Shown here in pieces: positions 24,501 through 36,900 of a stretch of DNA of 64,000 nucleotides. The DNA lies in contig NC_083655.1 in assembly GCF_963576545.1 (NCBI RefSeq), forward strand, positions 19,576,204 through 19,640,203. The letters run 5' to 3'. Origin of the DNA: Limanda limanda (taxonomy: Eukaryota; Chordata; Actinopteri; Pleuronectiformes; Pleuronectidae). The notes below the pieces were generated by a model. It did no database searches, was not told where the DNA came from, and saw only the letters and a list, made by a program, of their open reading frames with translations. The translations under genes and the position numbers were made by a program. How positions within the stretch are numbered: the stretch's first letter is position 1; every line of letters begins with the position of its first letter.

Positions 24501-26996
24501 GTGTTAGAATAAAATATTGTAAAACGTTTCGCAGATAGAGGTGAACCCAGCCGTGGGTTTATTCTCAGTATATGGACAAGGCAGGTGCAGTCTTCTGACC
24601 TCAGAGGGGAGATGCTGCCATGAAAACAAAAAATTATACATCTTGTTTTTCTTTTTAAGGTAAGGTATGTGTTGGGAGGCCGACTCAAGAGACATTTACC
24701 GAGACTAAAACAATTTGATGTATTCAGTGTAACCCATATTGCACGTGTAAGAAAGATTCAAACAAAACAAACAAACCCAAAAAAAAGGTAACAGAGCTCA
24801 ACAGGGGTAAATTCAGTTGAAATCCGTTTAAAGCATCATATTCAGCTACATGGACGTCAAAAGCTCCTATGAGCCAACAGAATACGACTCCCTTGAATAA
24901 GTCTATAAATTGACTCAGTAATCAGTCTGGGGCCACATTTAATCTTAGGTGTCTCAGTTTGTCTCTCACCTAAAGCAAAATGTTACTTGTTTCAGTCAAA
25001 ATTAGTGCAAATTAGACATAAAAAACGATTCACTTATTACTGAGAAATGTACAATTAAATAGATTCTTATAAACAAAATAGCAACTCTTACTAGACTGAA
25101 GCTGCTTGTATCAAAGGTGCATGTCTCTCAACCCATACATTATTGGAATATCACAGCTCATACAGCTTATACAGAGATTGTTTTGTTGACGAATCTTGAA
25201 ATCCATAGTTAGTGTTTTCTGGAGTGGTGTGTTTAATTTTACACTATAGCAGACCCTGGGCTTTCAGGCACTTACTAAATAGTGTGTTGCCCAGAGCGAT
25301 GACGGTGGAGCTAATGGACTGTAGGAACATAGTGTTTACAACATCAGAGGGTGAGTTTCATGGAGTTTTGCGTTTCATTTTTAAAACCTACTTGCGCACT
25401 GTTTACATTCGACGACCTAAAGAAGGATAAGTGCTGTGAGGGGAGAATTTGAAATGGTAAATGTTAGCAAAAGTGCTGTTAATGAAGAACCCAGGAGTTG
25501 TTGAAATAGCAGCTAATGTGTTTGGAGTATGGCATTCATCCTTAGCATAAAACTTGTTTTCACTATTTATTCCACTTTTTAAGAGTGGAATTGATTATTT
25601 AACAATTGATATTCAAGTATTTTTCTGTAGTTCCTTTTGCACTTTGTGACAGTACCTTTTATTTCATCTTAAAAGTTTGCGTTGAGGGATTTAATGGCAT
25701 CGTTGAAGATGGCAACCAACTGAATACCCCTTCGCCTTACTCTCCCCTTCCAATTAGGGGGTGGGGGGGACACCTAGGGAGGGCTTGGTTGGTGTTTGGT
25801 TGGTCTGTTCTTGGCTATTGGAGAAACATGGCAATCCAATAGGGCGGATACTAATCGCTATGCAGCTAGCTTTAAAGGGCACATTTTAAGCTACCAAAAA
25901 CAATTCTTAGTTTTAAGTGATGATACACTAATGAAACACAGATAATGCAATATATATATATTTCTTTTAAATCCCACACATTGGAGGTTGCATACTTCAT
26001 GATATGAGGTATACCCTTGCTGCCGTTTACGTAGCTTGCCTTCAAAAAGTTACTCTCTAAGCACAAGCCAAGACAACCCTAATAACATCATGCATGTTGC
26101 AGTATTTTCTCAAACCTCACGAAGCTCAGGTCATGTTGGATACTTGGAGTCACCCTCTGCAGTAGAGACACAGCAGGCATTGTGCACCTGCTTTAACTGA
26201 CTATCATGTTTACACAAACTTTTATGTATTAATACACTCTTATTCCCCTTAACTGACCTTCTTGTTGTATTGTACCACATTCCAGCGTGATTGTCTAGCA
26301 AAGCTACCTACTTGTATTACCTAATCAAAGGAGCTACTGCATTTAGAGTAATCAGTGAAGAAATTAAAATAATGAGAGAAATTAAAACCATTCAACTTGT
26401 GTTGAAAAATGCACTATTCAATATGTGCTGGAAGCAGGATAGTAATAAAAAACAGTCTTGCCGTGATGAAAAACCATTTTAATAATCCCATGCGATTTTC
26501 CATGATGAAATGTGCAAGAGGCTGTTAATGTTCACTGTGAGCGAAGTGCAACAGCCACCACGTGCATGAGCAGAAGAGCCTCTGTTTCCCTCAAGTGACA
26601 CACTGCATGCAGACTGCACACCCACGCCCCGCTGAGAAGTTCATAGAAGGCAAGGCTGAACTTGATGGCTTGAAACAGTCTGACGACAATTAATCCTGCC
26701 TCGCCGTTAAGGACGTCTCTTTGATACAATAGAGAATGCCAGGTCGATCTGTGGAGTCACGATGTAGGAGTCATGCATACATGCAGGCAGGGAAAGTTAC
26801 GGCTCCTAATTCTGCTCATTAATCACCTGTCTGTTGAACATCCTCCAGAGGAAAGCGCTTGGTTCCTCCGAGGTAATTACAGTGCTTGAAATAATGCTCT
26901 CCCCAGCAAATGCTCATAAGTAGCCATCTTATTCCTCCCCTGCCCTTCCTTTTTTTTGTGTCAGCTGTGGAGCCGTCCATGTCCTCTGGAGAAACT
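21549..26996. other. Non-coding stretch, no gene recognised
   Basis: AT-rich. It includes a short (TA)n at about 23,409-23,423 and a small hairpin with arms GTTGAGAG / CTCTCAAC near 22,180-22,201. The 141-residue frame at 22,443-22,868 has no recognisable domain. Confidence 0.5.
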
Positions 26997-27122
26997 TCCT
27001 CCTCCTCCTCCTCCTCCTCCTCCTCCTCCTCCTCCTCCTCCTCCTCCTCCTCCTCCTCCTCCTCCTCCTCCTCCTCCTCCTCCTCCTCCGCCTCCTCCTC
27101 CTCCTCCTCCTCCTCCTCCTCC
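26997..27122. repeat. (TCC)n trinucleotide microsatellite
   Basis: About 126 bp, 42 TCC units with a single G interruption at 27,090. All long poly-Ser, poly-Pro, poly-Gly and poly-Arg frames here are by-products. The strict pyrimidine/purine strand split lies about 810 bp upstream of a vstm2a exon. Confidence 0.98.
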
Positions 27123-27931
27123 CTCTCTCAAGCCATATTTCTGCAGCCCCACTCTTGGTCTTCTTCAGCTTTGTAGTCAGCAGACTTTTTTTCCAGGCAC
27201 ACATCCATTTGGCATCCGATGTGGGATAAATAAATTATAGCCTCTAAAATCAATGCTCGGTCCATAATGTAGGCTGTAGGCTTAGTGCTTGCCACCGTGC
27301 TAGAATTACACCACTAGGGCTCAAGAAGGGGCATTTTGTGGGCCGAGGAGGAATGGTATTCTCTCCTTTAAATTTTTTTTGTGAAAAGCTATTCCTGACC
27401 TCCTGACATTTTATTATTTGTCATAAGTTTTATGAGTAATATTACTTTTACTGCGGCAACTGATGAAGGTTTTGAGGCATAATTTCTCTCAGGAAGCTCT
27501 TAGTTTGTAACACATCACGCTGGTTTGAAGCAGTTGTTTCCTCCGAATTTGCCGTAGCATTTGGAGGCCCTGTTTAATTTCTCCACAGAACCACTTAAAG
27601 AATCTAAAAATAAATCAAAAACCCCAGCAGGAGGGACATCTTTGTGCATTTATTTTTTAAGGCAGAGCAGCAGCAACGCAGTCACTCAGCCTGTAAACTA
27701 CGTGCCGGTGTACGAATGAAAGATTGATAACCCTAATTGGATTGATGATGCCTTTTCTCAATGTGGTCATAGTTATCTCGTAGTTGGTTTTAGGGATATC
27801 GTCTCCGAACCTGCACAAAATACGTCTTTGATTGTATCCTCAGAGTGTCTGTTTGAGAGCCGCTGCACTCGGCAGGATAATATCACTCTGCTAATGCTCT
27901 CTTTCTCTTGTGTTCTGTTTCTGTGTTCCAG
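27123..27931 (+). other. Probable vstm2a intron upstream of the first visible exon
   Basis: Non-coding. It ends in the pyrimidine-rich acceptor context TCTTGTGTTCTGTTTCTGTG followed by TTCCAG at 27,931. Confidence 0.6.
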
Positions 27932-27982
27932 ATGGAGATGATACCAGAACCTGATCCTGATGATGAGGGGACAAAAATAAGC
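27932..27982 (+). CDS. vstm2a: vstm2a internal exon, V-set domain segment
   Basis: This 51-nt exon lies between an acceptor (TTCCAG ending 27,931) and a consensus donor (GTAAGTAG from 27,983). Read in phase 0 it gives MEMIPEPDPDDEGTKIS. From memory, human VSTM2A has a 17-residue equivalent with the same length, an acidic/proline centre and an identical ending GTKIS. Its product is a small immunoglobulin V-set protein of the VSTM2 family, described as secreted or membrane-linked and reported to act in preadipocyte commitment and BMP/Wnt signalling. The ATG at the exon start is an internal methionine, not the translation start: the signal peptide and first half of the V-set domain must come from exons I did not find, probably left of the window. 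The paralogues vstm2b and vstm2l are less likely because their equivalent segments lack this pattern. Confidence 0.88.
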
Positions 27983-29936
27983 GTAAGTAGAGGAAAGCGT
28001 TGTGTAATCCTGTTCTGGGCTCATCATAGGGTCAAAGTGATTGTGAGAGAAATGATTTTCAAAGATTGCAGCTACAACCAAAAGGTAAAGCTATTAAATA
28101 AATCTGTATGTGTAACATGATCAAATCATATCACTGATATCTGTGGGGATTACACAAAGACACTGCCAAAGTGGTTTTGCCAACATCTGTGTACATATGA
28201 AAAGCAGAACAATGTGCATTAAACACTTGAATCTGATTGGACACCGACAGTCCAATCCTGTAGCAGAATCCAGTTTAATCGAAGAGACAGCTCTGTCACT
28301 GTCATCTCCATGGAAGGTCTTGAAATGTGGAGCAGATTGTCATGGTGCTAGCTGGAATTATGTTTGATGATTCTGTAGAAAATAATGGAAAAAATATTTA
28401 TGTGCTGTGAATGTATACAAACCCAATTGGGTCATAAAAAAGCCTTTCAGAACCAGTGGCAGAAATGAGGCAATGATGCCATTGTCATTGTCCAATCACA
28501 TCTACATTTTTTAGTTTTTTACATTGACATATATTTTACATTTACAAACTTTTCTCTCATACAGATTTATTGTGAACAGCGTGTTACGAGCTCAAAACCT
28601 TTTCCACCCTAATTGCAGCCCTTACGGTCGTTGCCCAGTGCCTTTCACACGTGTAACCAGGACCTAAGTTGGCAGTTGCCTCATTGCAAGCAAACACAAC
28701 AGCAACTGATTTCCCCTAATAACACACCTTCAGCAGTAGAAAGGAGCTAATCATTGAAATCAGTGGCAGTGTATTATTACTGTCACAGTGGTTCTCGTCC
28801 TGCATTCATGGCCGGGAAACTGGTTCGCCCCTTTTCTTCCCCGCCGCTTTAAATGCAAAGCTGCGCACAGAGGCGCATTCATCTTTACCGCCCATCAAAC
28901 TACACAGTCTTCTTTGGGATGACATAACTGGAGTTTACATACAGCCATACATCAAGTGACCAGTTTGACATCATATCTATTTTTAGATGCTTGTTTTGCA
29001 CAGATCATTGTCTCATATCTCAGCAATTAAATTGAGTAAACATAATTACAACATCATAATAACTTAATAGAATAATGGATATAACTAAAACAGGCCCCTT
29101 TAGAATCATCATAATTAAGTTTAAATGTCAAAAGTATTTTATTTTATTTTGAAATGTGCACTAGCAATACATAGATAGAATGCACACATGTTAACCCTGG
29201 GTGATATGATTTTCTTTATCGTGAGCCAATAGAAGTTTGTCACTGATGTTATATTTGCACCAAGGCAGCTACACTTTGAAATTCTGCTTCTATTATTTTA
29301 TTGCAGACAGTATTTCAATGTTGTCATTATATTGATGAAACAATCATGTCCATTCAGTTTGATCTCAAAGGAGTCCGTCTGAAGTACTTTCATTTGACTC
29401 TGCCAAAAATGATCCCAAGGAGACAGTCCTGCAACTATCTGGATCAGACACTTTTTTCGAATGACTTTTTTTTTTTACAGAATAATGATGTTTTGTAGAA
29501 TCACAATAATGCACTCGGATGGATTTTCACTTTGTATCCCCGGGACACCTTTAGATTGAATGCTGAATGCCAGTAAGTGAAAGATTTTGGCTCCAATGCC
29601 ACCAGTTTAAAAATGTTAGTTCAGAGCCCTCATGCCCCTCAAGATGTAGGGGAAAGCTGCAGATGAGAACTGCAGACAGATGAGAACCTTCTGCCGCGAG
29701 CCAAGAAACGGTACTCTGGAAATGTATTTTTCACCCCAATAGTCATTACCATATCTGTCTGGGTTACAATACATAATCCACTGTGCTTTTTAATGTGTAA
29801 GTATCCAAATGTGACAGGATGAGAATCCCAGACCATTTTGTAGAATAAAGAAGTGTGCCTTGTCATGGAACCTTCTGGAATTATATCGTGCTGTTCAATG
29901 TTATGACACTGTGGTCTCTTTTAATTACTCTAACAG
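27983..29936 (+). other. vstm2a intron (phase 0)
   Basis: A 1,954-bp intron with GTAAGT donor and TCTAACAG acceptor. It contains AT-rich DNA and no recognisable mobile element. Small frames inside it are not supported. Confidence 0.8.
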
Positions 29937-30267
29937 ACAGTGAAGGTCCAGGGCAATGACATCTCACACAAGCTGCAGATGTCCAGAGTGAGCAAGAGTG
30001 ACGAAGGGCTGTACGAGTGCCGGGTGACGCGAGCTAACTACGGGGAGATTGTGGAGTACAAGGTCCAAGCCTGGCTGAAGGTCAACGCCACGGCCAGACC
30101 ACGGCGACCACTGACACCTCCCAAAAAGAGCTCGCCACTGCACCTGACTGACAAGAAGCCAAGAAAGTCCAGCTCATCGCAGGACAGCATGAGCCCAGAC
30201 CAGCGGGTGTCCTCCACCTCCACCTCTCACACATCCTCCAATACAGCTCAACAGAACCCCGGCTCAG
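29937..30267 (+). CDS. vstm2a: vstm2a exon: end of V-set domain and Ser/Pro-rich linker
   Basis: This 331-nt exon encodes 110 residues and the first base of a split Gly codon. It begins [13 protein letters not shown], the family signature of VSTM2 proteins. Residues 22-28 are DEGLYEC, the F-strand DxGxYxC motif of V-set domains with the second disulphide cysteine at residue 28. The next strand reads [20 protein letters not shown], where human VSTM2A has Asp in place of the first Arg after VT and reads ANYGEL. A sequon NAT (residues 50-52) is a possible N-glycosylation site. From residue 54 on the protein is Pro, Lys and then Ser/Thr-rich with KKPRKSS, a flexible linker; human VSTM2A has KPRK at the equivalent place. 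Acceptor TCTAACAG ends at 29,936 and donor GTAAAG starts at 30,268. The VSTM2A assignment over VSTM2B/2L rests on [20 protein letters not shown] and ANYGE. Confidence 0.95.
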
Positions 30268-33200
30268 GTAAAGCCCCAGGGGAGGGTTATATAATGAGGG
30301 CGCCTTAGAGCATAAACCCCCGTAGAGCCAGATATTTTATTTCCACCACAGAGTCTGGTCCACATACCTACTGACTTCTTTGACACATTTGTGAGGTACT
30401 TGCCAAGTACTCAGCAAAACTAGTTGTTGGGTTGAGATCCAGAAAAAGTGTAAGATGGTGACTTCAGAAAACCCACCTCTAATATAAAAAAGGTAACTGG
30501 CAAACTGATTGAGATCAATGCACCTGCATCGCTCAGAATTACCTTCACGCTTTTTTGTGATCGATCCCGGGTGAAGAGGAGGCCATCTTCGGTGTCTGGT
30601 GATGCTGGACAGCTAAAGAGTCTCTGTTCTCACAGAACTACTTAGACAGATCGCGTGTTGTGCAGAAAAGAAGTTAAAGCGTTTTAATGTGATTTGAAAG
30701 CCACAATGCAAAGAAGCTGACCGAGTAATGAATGAGGCATTTGGTATTGATCAACCATCTGCCTTGCTGAGAAGAAAAGTGTAGCTTAAGTTTACTTCAC
30801 AACTTGAGCCAAGTAGCAGGAATACATCTCTGTTTAATAACTGCTTTTTGGCCAAGTCGGACTATTGACATTCTGCCATTCTAAGGTCTTCCTGCCAAGA
30901 CTGTGGCTTTAAGGTGGTGGTGTACATTTCAGTTTCTCAGGTCACTGTAGGATGTCAGTTGAGTGATTGCAAATTTAAAACACCATGACAGACAATGTCA
31001 AAGTTGAATCTGACAGACCTTTCGGTCCTCTGGGTTGTGATTGGCCAGAACATGCATGCCTCACACGTCAACACCCTGAATGAGTCACACAATGGAAAAC
31101 TTCATGGATTTTTTGACAGTCCACTGGCTGCATATTTCAAAGCAAGACAGGAAAAGTATAGGGAGTATTTAGTTAAGGGTTTAATTTGAATATAATGTGT
31201 TTAAGAGATGATGTAAAGGGAATTTGACCACGTGGTCTGACTATATGTGATAGCTCTTATGGAAAGCACACACAGTCTCACACATGCATCCGTGGTTAAT
31301 ATATAAACCATTAAAAGAGCCATTCAACAAAGTCATTTCTTTACTGCCACCACAGATACCGAAGAAGTCTTTGATTTTATTTCATCTTGCTGGACTGGAA
31401 TCTTTATTCTGGGATCAGAGAGTCAAGCTTCTGCCTCAAGCTTTCCCAAAGTGTTGCTTCAAGCCTTTCCACTAAGACGACGAGAATCTAGCCTGTGACT
31501 CTCTAAATCAATTTGACTACTTTACTGTTAATGTTTAAAGCACTGCATGGTTAGGCTACCAGCCTAATTTCAGAAATATCCATGTCCCAGGAGTGGCTGC
31601 TGACGTCCTCAGGCAGGCAGGCCTCATCTGCTTACTCTACAACAAACAGGGGTGGAACCATTGTTCTACAGGGAAAAAATAAAGAATTTGAAAGATGCTT
31701 AAATCACAGAAAATACATCACACATACTGGCTCAAAGTTATTATTATTCCTATTGGACTTGAACAAATGTAATTCATGAGATTCACTGCAGTGTATCTGT
31801 ATCATTGAAGCCCCAGCACATCTTTAACTGTCGGCCCCTTCTAAGATCAGGACTGTAATTGCATTCAGCCGATTGCAGAGAATATTAATGTTACCTTTGT
31901 CCTTCATGAAGTACAGGGAATAATTTCAAAGACGTGTGCGGGCTCATGCCAACTGAGTTGTCTCAGCGAGTGCAAACATGCTCTGCCCATGCGAGAAACG
32001 GAAAATGTGCATGTGCTAACAGCTTGTGGAGGATATTTTAACCATCTCCTTGATTTTGAGGTCAGGAGAGTTCCAAGTAATTTTCTTCAACACATGTGAA
32101 GAAAATCCGGATCAGTGGATTAGCTACTCACTGTAATCTTGTTTTAATCAATGATCGAATGTGCAATATATAATGTTCAAACCTCAGTCCCAATTATTAT
32201 TGAATACCAACCTCTAAGTATATGTGTACATGCTGTCACCTCAGTGCAAATTATGATAAATTAAAAAATGTTTTATTCAGACACTTCATTACATGAAAAA
32301 ATTGTGCATTAAGTATTAAACAGAAGAACAGCAGAGTCATCACATTGACCTTTAATTTAAAGTGGTTATTGAGATAACAAACCACACTTCTAACTACACA
32401 CTTAACCCTGACAGCAGGCTGCAATTTTAACCTGAGAGAATTGTTTTTCCTCCTGCTGTTAAATGACTCTCATATATATTTACTACTAAAACTTTATTTT
32501 GGTTTTAAGCCATTAATACAAAATTCACATTTAATGATAAGACATAAACATTATTTTTAATTTGGTATGAGAGAAATATAGACAATTGTTTTCACTGTTC
32601 TTTAAGACAACCCATATTGAGCATTTTCTGATCTGCAGTCAAGTTAAATAATGGATCAAAATGTACTTGTTTGGCAAATATTTGTGATAATAATTTAATA
32701 ACATAGAGTCCAATGTCAAAGTCTAAACATTACCCCCAATAAGGTTGTTGCTAAGACAACTATGATAATAACCAGATGTCTGTCCATGACTCCTAGGATT
32801 TAAAATAAACCCGGGATTTGAAAGTATGATCGCAAGGTTGGAAACATCTCCTGGGACATTACATGGAAAGGGCAGTCATTATTGCACCAACACAATAGAA
32901 TGGTTGTCAGAAAATGTGATTGTTAATAAAACATCAGTGCCATATTGCTTTCTGAATAGCCTTAAACCACAATTAATACCAAATAAAACAAAGAACTTGC
33001 GCTGAGAAAAAAATATTTTTAGACTGACCTAAGCAACTGAACTAAGAGCTTTGTCAAATAAACAAACACATTTATAAACGTAGACTCCTTACTAAGAAAG
33101 TATAATTGATGGCTGGGAGGACATGTTACAGACTGCAGTTATATATTCTCCTCTCATTTTATGGACATCAGCATAGTTGATGAGGAAATTAGTCCAGTTA

Positions 33201-33788
33201 AACATCAGCAGTTATACATTATCAGTCCCTGTTTTGCAGCGCACAGATTACCCTCAGGTGTTTCATTGTAAATTTGCTAACCATTAACTTTTGGCAATAT
33301 AATTCTCATATCAAACTACATTATAATTGTACTGCTCCTTCTCATCTATGAATTCCAGTCATTTCCTCTCTGGCCAGACAGTTCAAACACAAAGTCAGAA
33401 CCTGCTCTGGGCTCAGATAGCCCCCTGCACCCTGAAGCAAAACACAGAAAGATATTACTTGCCACTGAATAGAGGTAAAAAGTTGAATAATCCCCGGGGC
33501 TGCAGAGTCGGAGATTATGAGCCAGCCAAATTATGCTGACAACTGTGTTGCAGTGAGTCCTCTGTGCGGTGTGTCTGACACTGATAAATGCCTCTCCGTA
33601 GCTGCTCAGACAGCCTTAGCCACCTTCTATGAGCAGCAGAGAGGTGTTGAGCTGAGGGCGACAGAGTTCTATTACTCCTGTGCTCAGGTTGGAGACAGAT
33701 GAGCAACAATAGGTAAATGGAATGAGATGAAATTAAACCTGGGAGAGTGCAGATATTTTCCTTTTCCGCATTGCTGCATCTGTAAACT
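30268..33788 (+). other. vstm2a large intron, first part
   Basis: Phase-1 intron, 12.07 kb in total to 42,338. This part is AT-rich DNA without recognised elements. Confidence 0.7.
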
Positions 33789-33925
33789 ATGAGGCACTTT
33801 CCGGATGGGGGAGGGGGGGGCGGCGGACGTGGCTGCGGCTGGCGGAGCGGCTGCACCCAAAGCAGCAGCCGCCGCCGCAGCAGCATCAGCATCAGCTTCA
33901 GCATCAGCATCAGCGACAGAGGCAT
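33789..33925. repeat. GC-rich imperfect triplet/hexamer repeat (GGC, CAG, CAGCAT)
   Basis: A G-rich run is followed by GGC/GCC triplets and then CAGCAGCATCAGCATCAGCT and further CAGCAT units. It lies in the vstm2a intron. Frames through it give Gly/Ser-rich and, on the other strand, Ala/Asp-rich tracts with no domain, so I do not call a gene. Confidence 0.85.
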
Positions 33926-36900
33926 AGTGGTTGTTCACAGCTACTCCCCACCAGTGTGTCAGCTGTTGTTAGATCACAGCTCAGCCTCCATCGTTCCTGG
34001 CAGTGTTGTTTTCTCAAAGCTCAGAGGTGACCGGAGCTGAACGAGAAAAAAGAGGAAAGAAAAATGTCCCCTAAGCCAGACTTGTCCTCCTACTCCTGAG
34101 GCCAGCCTGGTTCCCGCATGAAAGAAAAAACAAATATGAACTCAGCTTGATTGCATAAGCATTCATCCAAACAAAAAAAAATCAGTGACCTTGTTTTTAG
34201 GACATATTTTTTTAAACTGCCTCGACTGTGTATGTCTAAAGAAAGAACCCCAGTGAGTCATCACTCCACGAGGTGGTTGGGAACAGCAGGACTGTTGTTC
34301 ATGGTTGCATTCATGTTGCTTGAGCAGTTGCACGCAATTCATATGTGTCACTTCAGTTTCATGTGGATAAGTCCATTGTTCTAGCCTTTTTCAAACAAAT
34401 GTCTTGTGAATGCATGCAAATCTGCCCAACACCCAAGTGCACATTCGGTAAAATGTCCAGTTCTGAGCAACACTTAAGTCTCATGAAGGGTTTGGCTACA
34501 TGACTCCATGTGAAAGTACTCTGGAACAGTGAACAATGTTTGCAGAAGTAATCCACGTTACTAATAACTGACCTGCCAATAGTAACACATCTAATAGTCT
34601 AATAATCATTACACGATAGATAAAAAGATCCAACTGACACATACAACTCGGTTGTATAATTGTTCATGTGTAGAGCCCTTTAAAAAAAAATTGCAGTATA
34701 TATTATTGTTTCAATATTAGGTGAAACACACATATTTCAATAAAATGTGGGGTTGCTTAGGGATCTATTCACGGGCCTCATCTGATTAATACTAATATGT
34801 CCACCCACAAATATACTGTAGTCTGAACAAATGTTACACATTGTTAGGATTACTCCAGTTTATGAATGGTGGAGTTAGCAGCAAGCTAACTTTATGTTAG
34901 ATGTTCAATAGTTGTAGTTTTTATTTATAAACAAACCTCACTATTACTGTTACTAGATTATTGCATTCAATACATTTGTAATTGCATAGGTTAGACTTTT
35001 TATATTGTTGCTGTATATAGAATGTTGTTTTAGCAATCCTGACTGTGTATTTTACTGTATATATGTATTTTTATGTATTTTTTAGGAAATAGTGTGTAGT
35101 TAGTATTTTGTTCATTCGGGTAGGGATTTTATCAAAAACACATTTTTTTTCTTGCATTTACTGTCAGTTTAGTTGCAGTTTAATATAAGTTATATAAACC
35201 ATCTGCATTTATAAGCTTTTAAGATGAATACAAAAAAAACTTTATTTGTCAATCTACTAGTATGTTAAGCTATCAAACAACAATGGTGGACTGAGAAGTA
35301 GACTCCAATATTTTAATCTGATTAGACAATTTCAATTACCTAGAATTTGTACTTGTAGATTTATTGAAAGGTTAAAAACTGGCTTTTTGTTTGAGAAAGA
35401 AACTTAAATTGAAAAAAGATGAAATGAGAAGTAATATTACAGCAGACGGTTGGCCCACACTTTAAGCCCTAATCAGCTGCATGTTCCTCATATCAGTTAT
35501 GGCTAGGTGCTTCGGAAAGTGTGTGCAGTAATGTCACACAAAACTGCTTGTGTGATCCTTTCAAATGAGGTGGGTGGTAATTTTGGAGTTTAAATACCAA
35601 ACTGTGTGATCACATTTCGCCGGGCCCACAGCTGAACAGTCAAGCTGCAAGGTAATAACATCCATTTGTATTTAACCAGCCAGTCAGCAAAAAAATTCCA
35701 GTCACGGCTCACGCAGGCAGACAGTCCGACAGAGGGTGTAGGATATCAGTCAACAAAGCGAATCAGACGGCAGGTTTTATAGCAGAGCCACCAGGCAAGT
35801 GAGGAAGCGAGTCAAAGAGACAGTCAGCTAGCCAGTCAGCCGGCCAGGGATCAGCAGGAATAGATGGAACTGGCACTAAGCCAGTTTGAGCTCCCTGTGG
35901 AGGTGCTGTGGTGATTCACATCCTAGCCTCACTGAACCTGACTGCCTCGCTGGCCTGGAATCGATATTTCACATCACCATTTCACCGAGCCAAAAACATT
36001 TTGGCAAATTGTAGAGCGTTTTTGTAAGGTTAAGTAGGACAAAATGAAGAGTATTCTGTGTGGGTTCATTCTATCCCTGCATGTACCAAGAAAGCCTGCA
36101 TAGGTCTCACTGTGGCCTGGGTGGACAAAAGGCAAACAAACCGAAAAAAGTGGCGCAGTGCACAGTTCAAAGTCCTGAGACATCATAAAGTACGTCTTCA
36201 ATTTAAATTTGCAATGAAAACCTTTTTCACCAAGCTTTCACTTCCCCTTCATGTTCCACCTCTGTAGCTGAATAGTCTTGCAGGAATTGAGCTTCATTCA
36301 AACTCTCTTGGATATGTGAAATACTCCAATCACTGCCCACATAAATGGTAGTTTTTTTAAGAATAGAGCTGAATTGCTGGACTTTATTTTTCTTTTTGCT
36401 CAGCGATTAAAATGCATGGCAGTGAACAACAAAAAGTCACAATTGTTCCCCCTTTGTTGTCTAAAAATAGCATGGGAGCACAGAGGGTACATTTATCTTT
36501 ACTACCGGTACAGGTTATTTTTCAAGGGAAAAACAGCACACACACACAAAAATTGCTTTAAAAGAATGTTTGTGATTTATATATGGGAGTAATAGCTTTA
36601 GACATTGTGTTGCCTTCTACCTGTTTGTGGCTGGCTTATGTGATGTCTGTTTCAGGGATGGAACAAATGGAAACATTCACACACGATGCATGCTAATAGG
36701 TAGAAGCTGGTGCAAAAGTATTTTATGTTATATTATACTTTATTACAGTGAACTGGCAATGCAAAGAGAGAAAATCACTGCTGTAGCAGAATTATAAATT
36801 ATTTCTGGTGACATGGTGATGTCATTGAATAAAAATTTTACACAAACTTGTCAGTTATTGTTAAGATGACATAGAAAAAGTGACATATGTCAGGAAATTA

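Noticed and set aside
26910..27240. Poly-Ser, poly-Pro, poly-Gly and poly-Arg reading frames
   Set aside because: All are translations of the (TCC)n repeat in different frames; no flanking domain or splice support.
27932..27982. ATG at the start of the vstm2a exon as the translation start
   Set aside because: A start here would give half a V-set domain without a signal peptide, and a good splice acceptor precedes it.
33789..34040. 83-residue Gly/Ser-rich frame
   Set aside because: Composition is set by the triplet repeat; no similarity to a known protein recognised.
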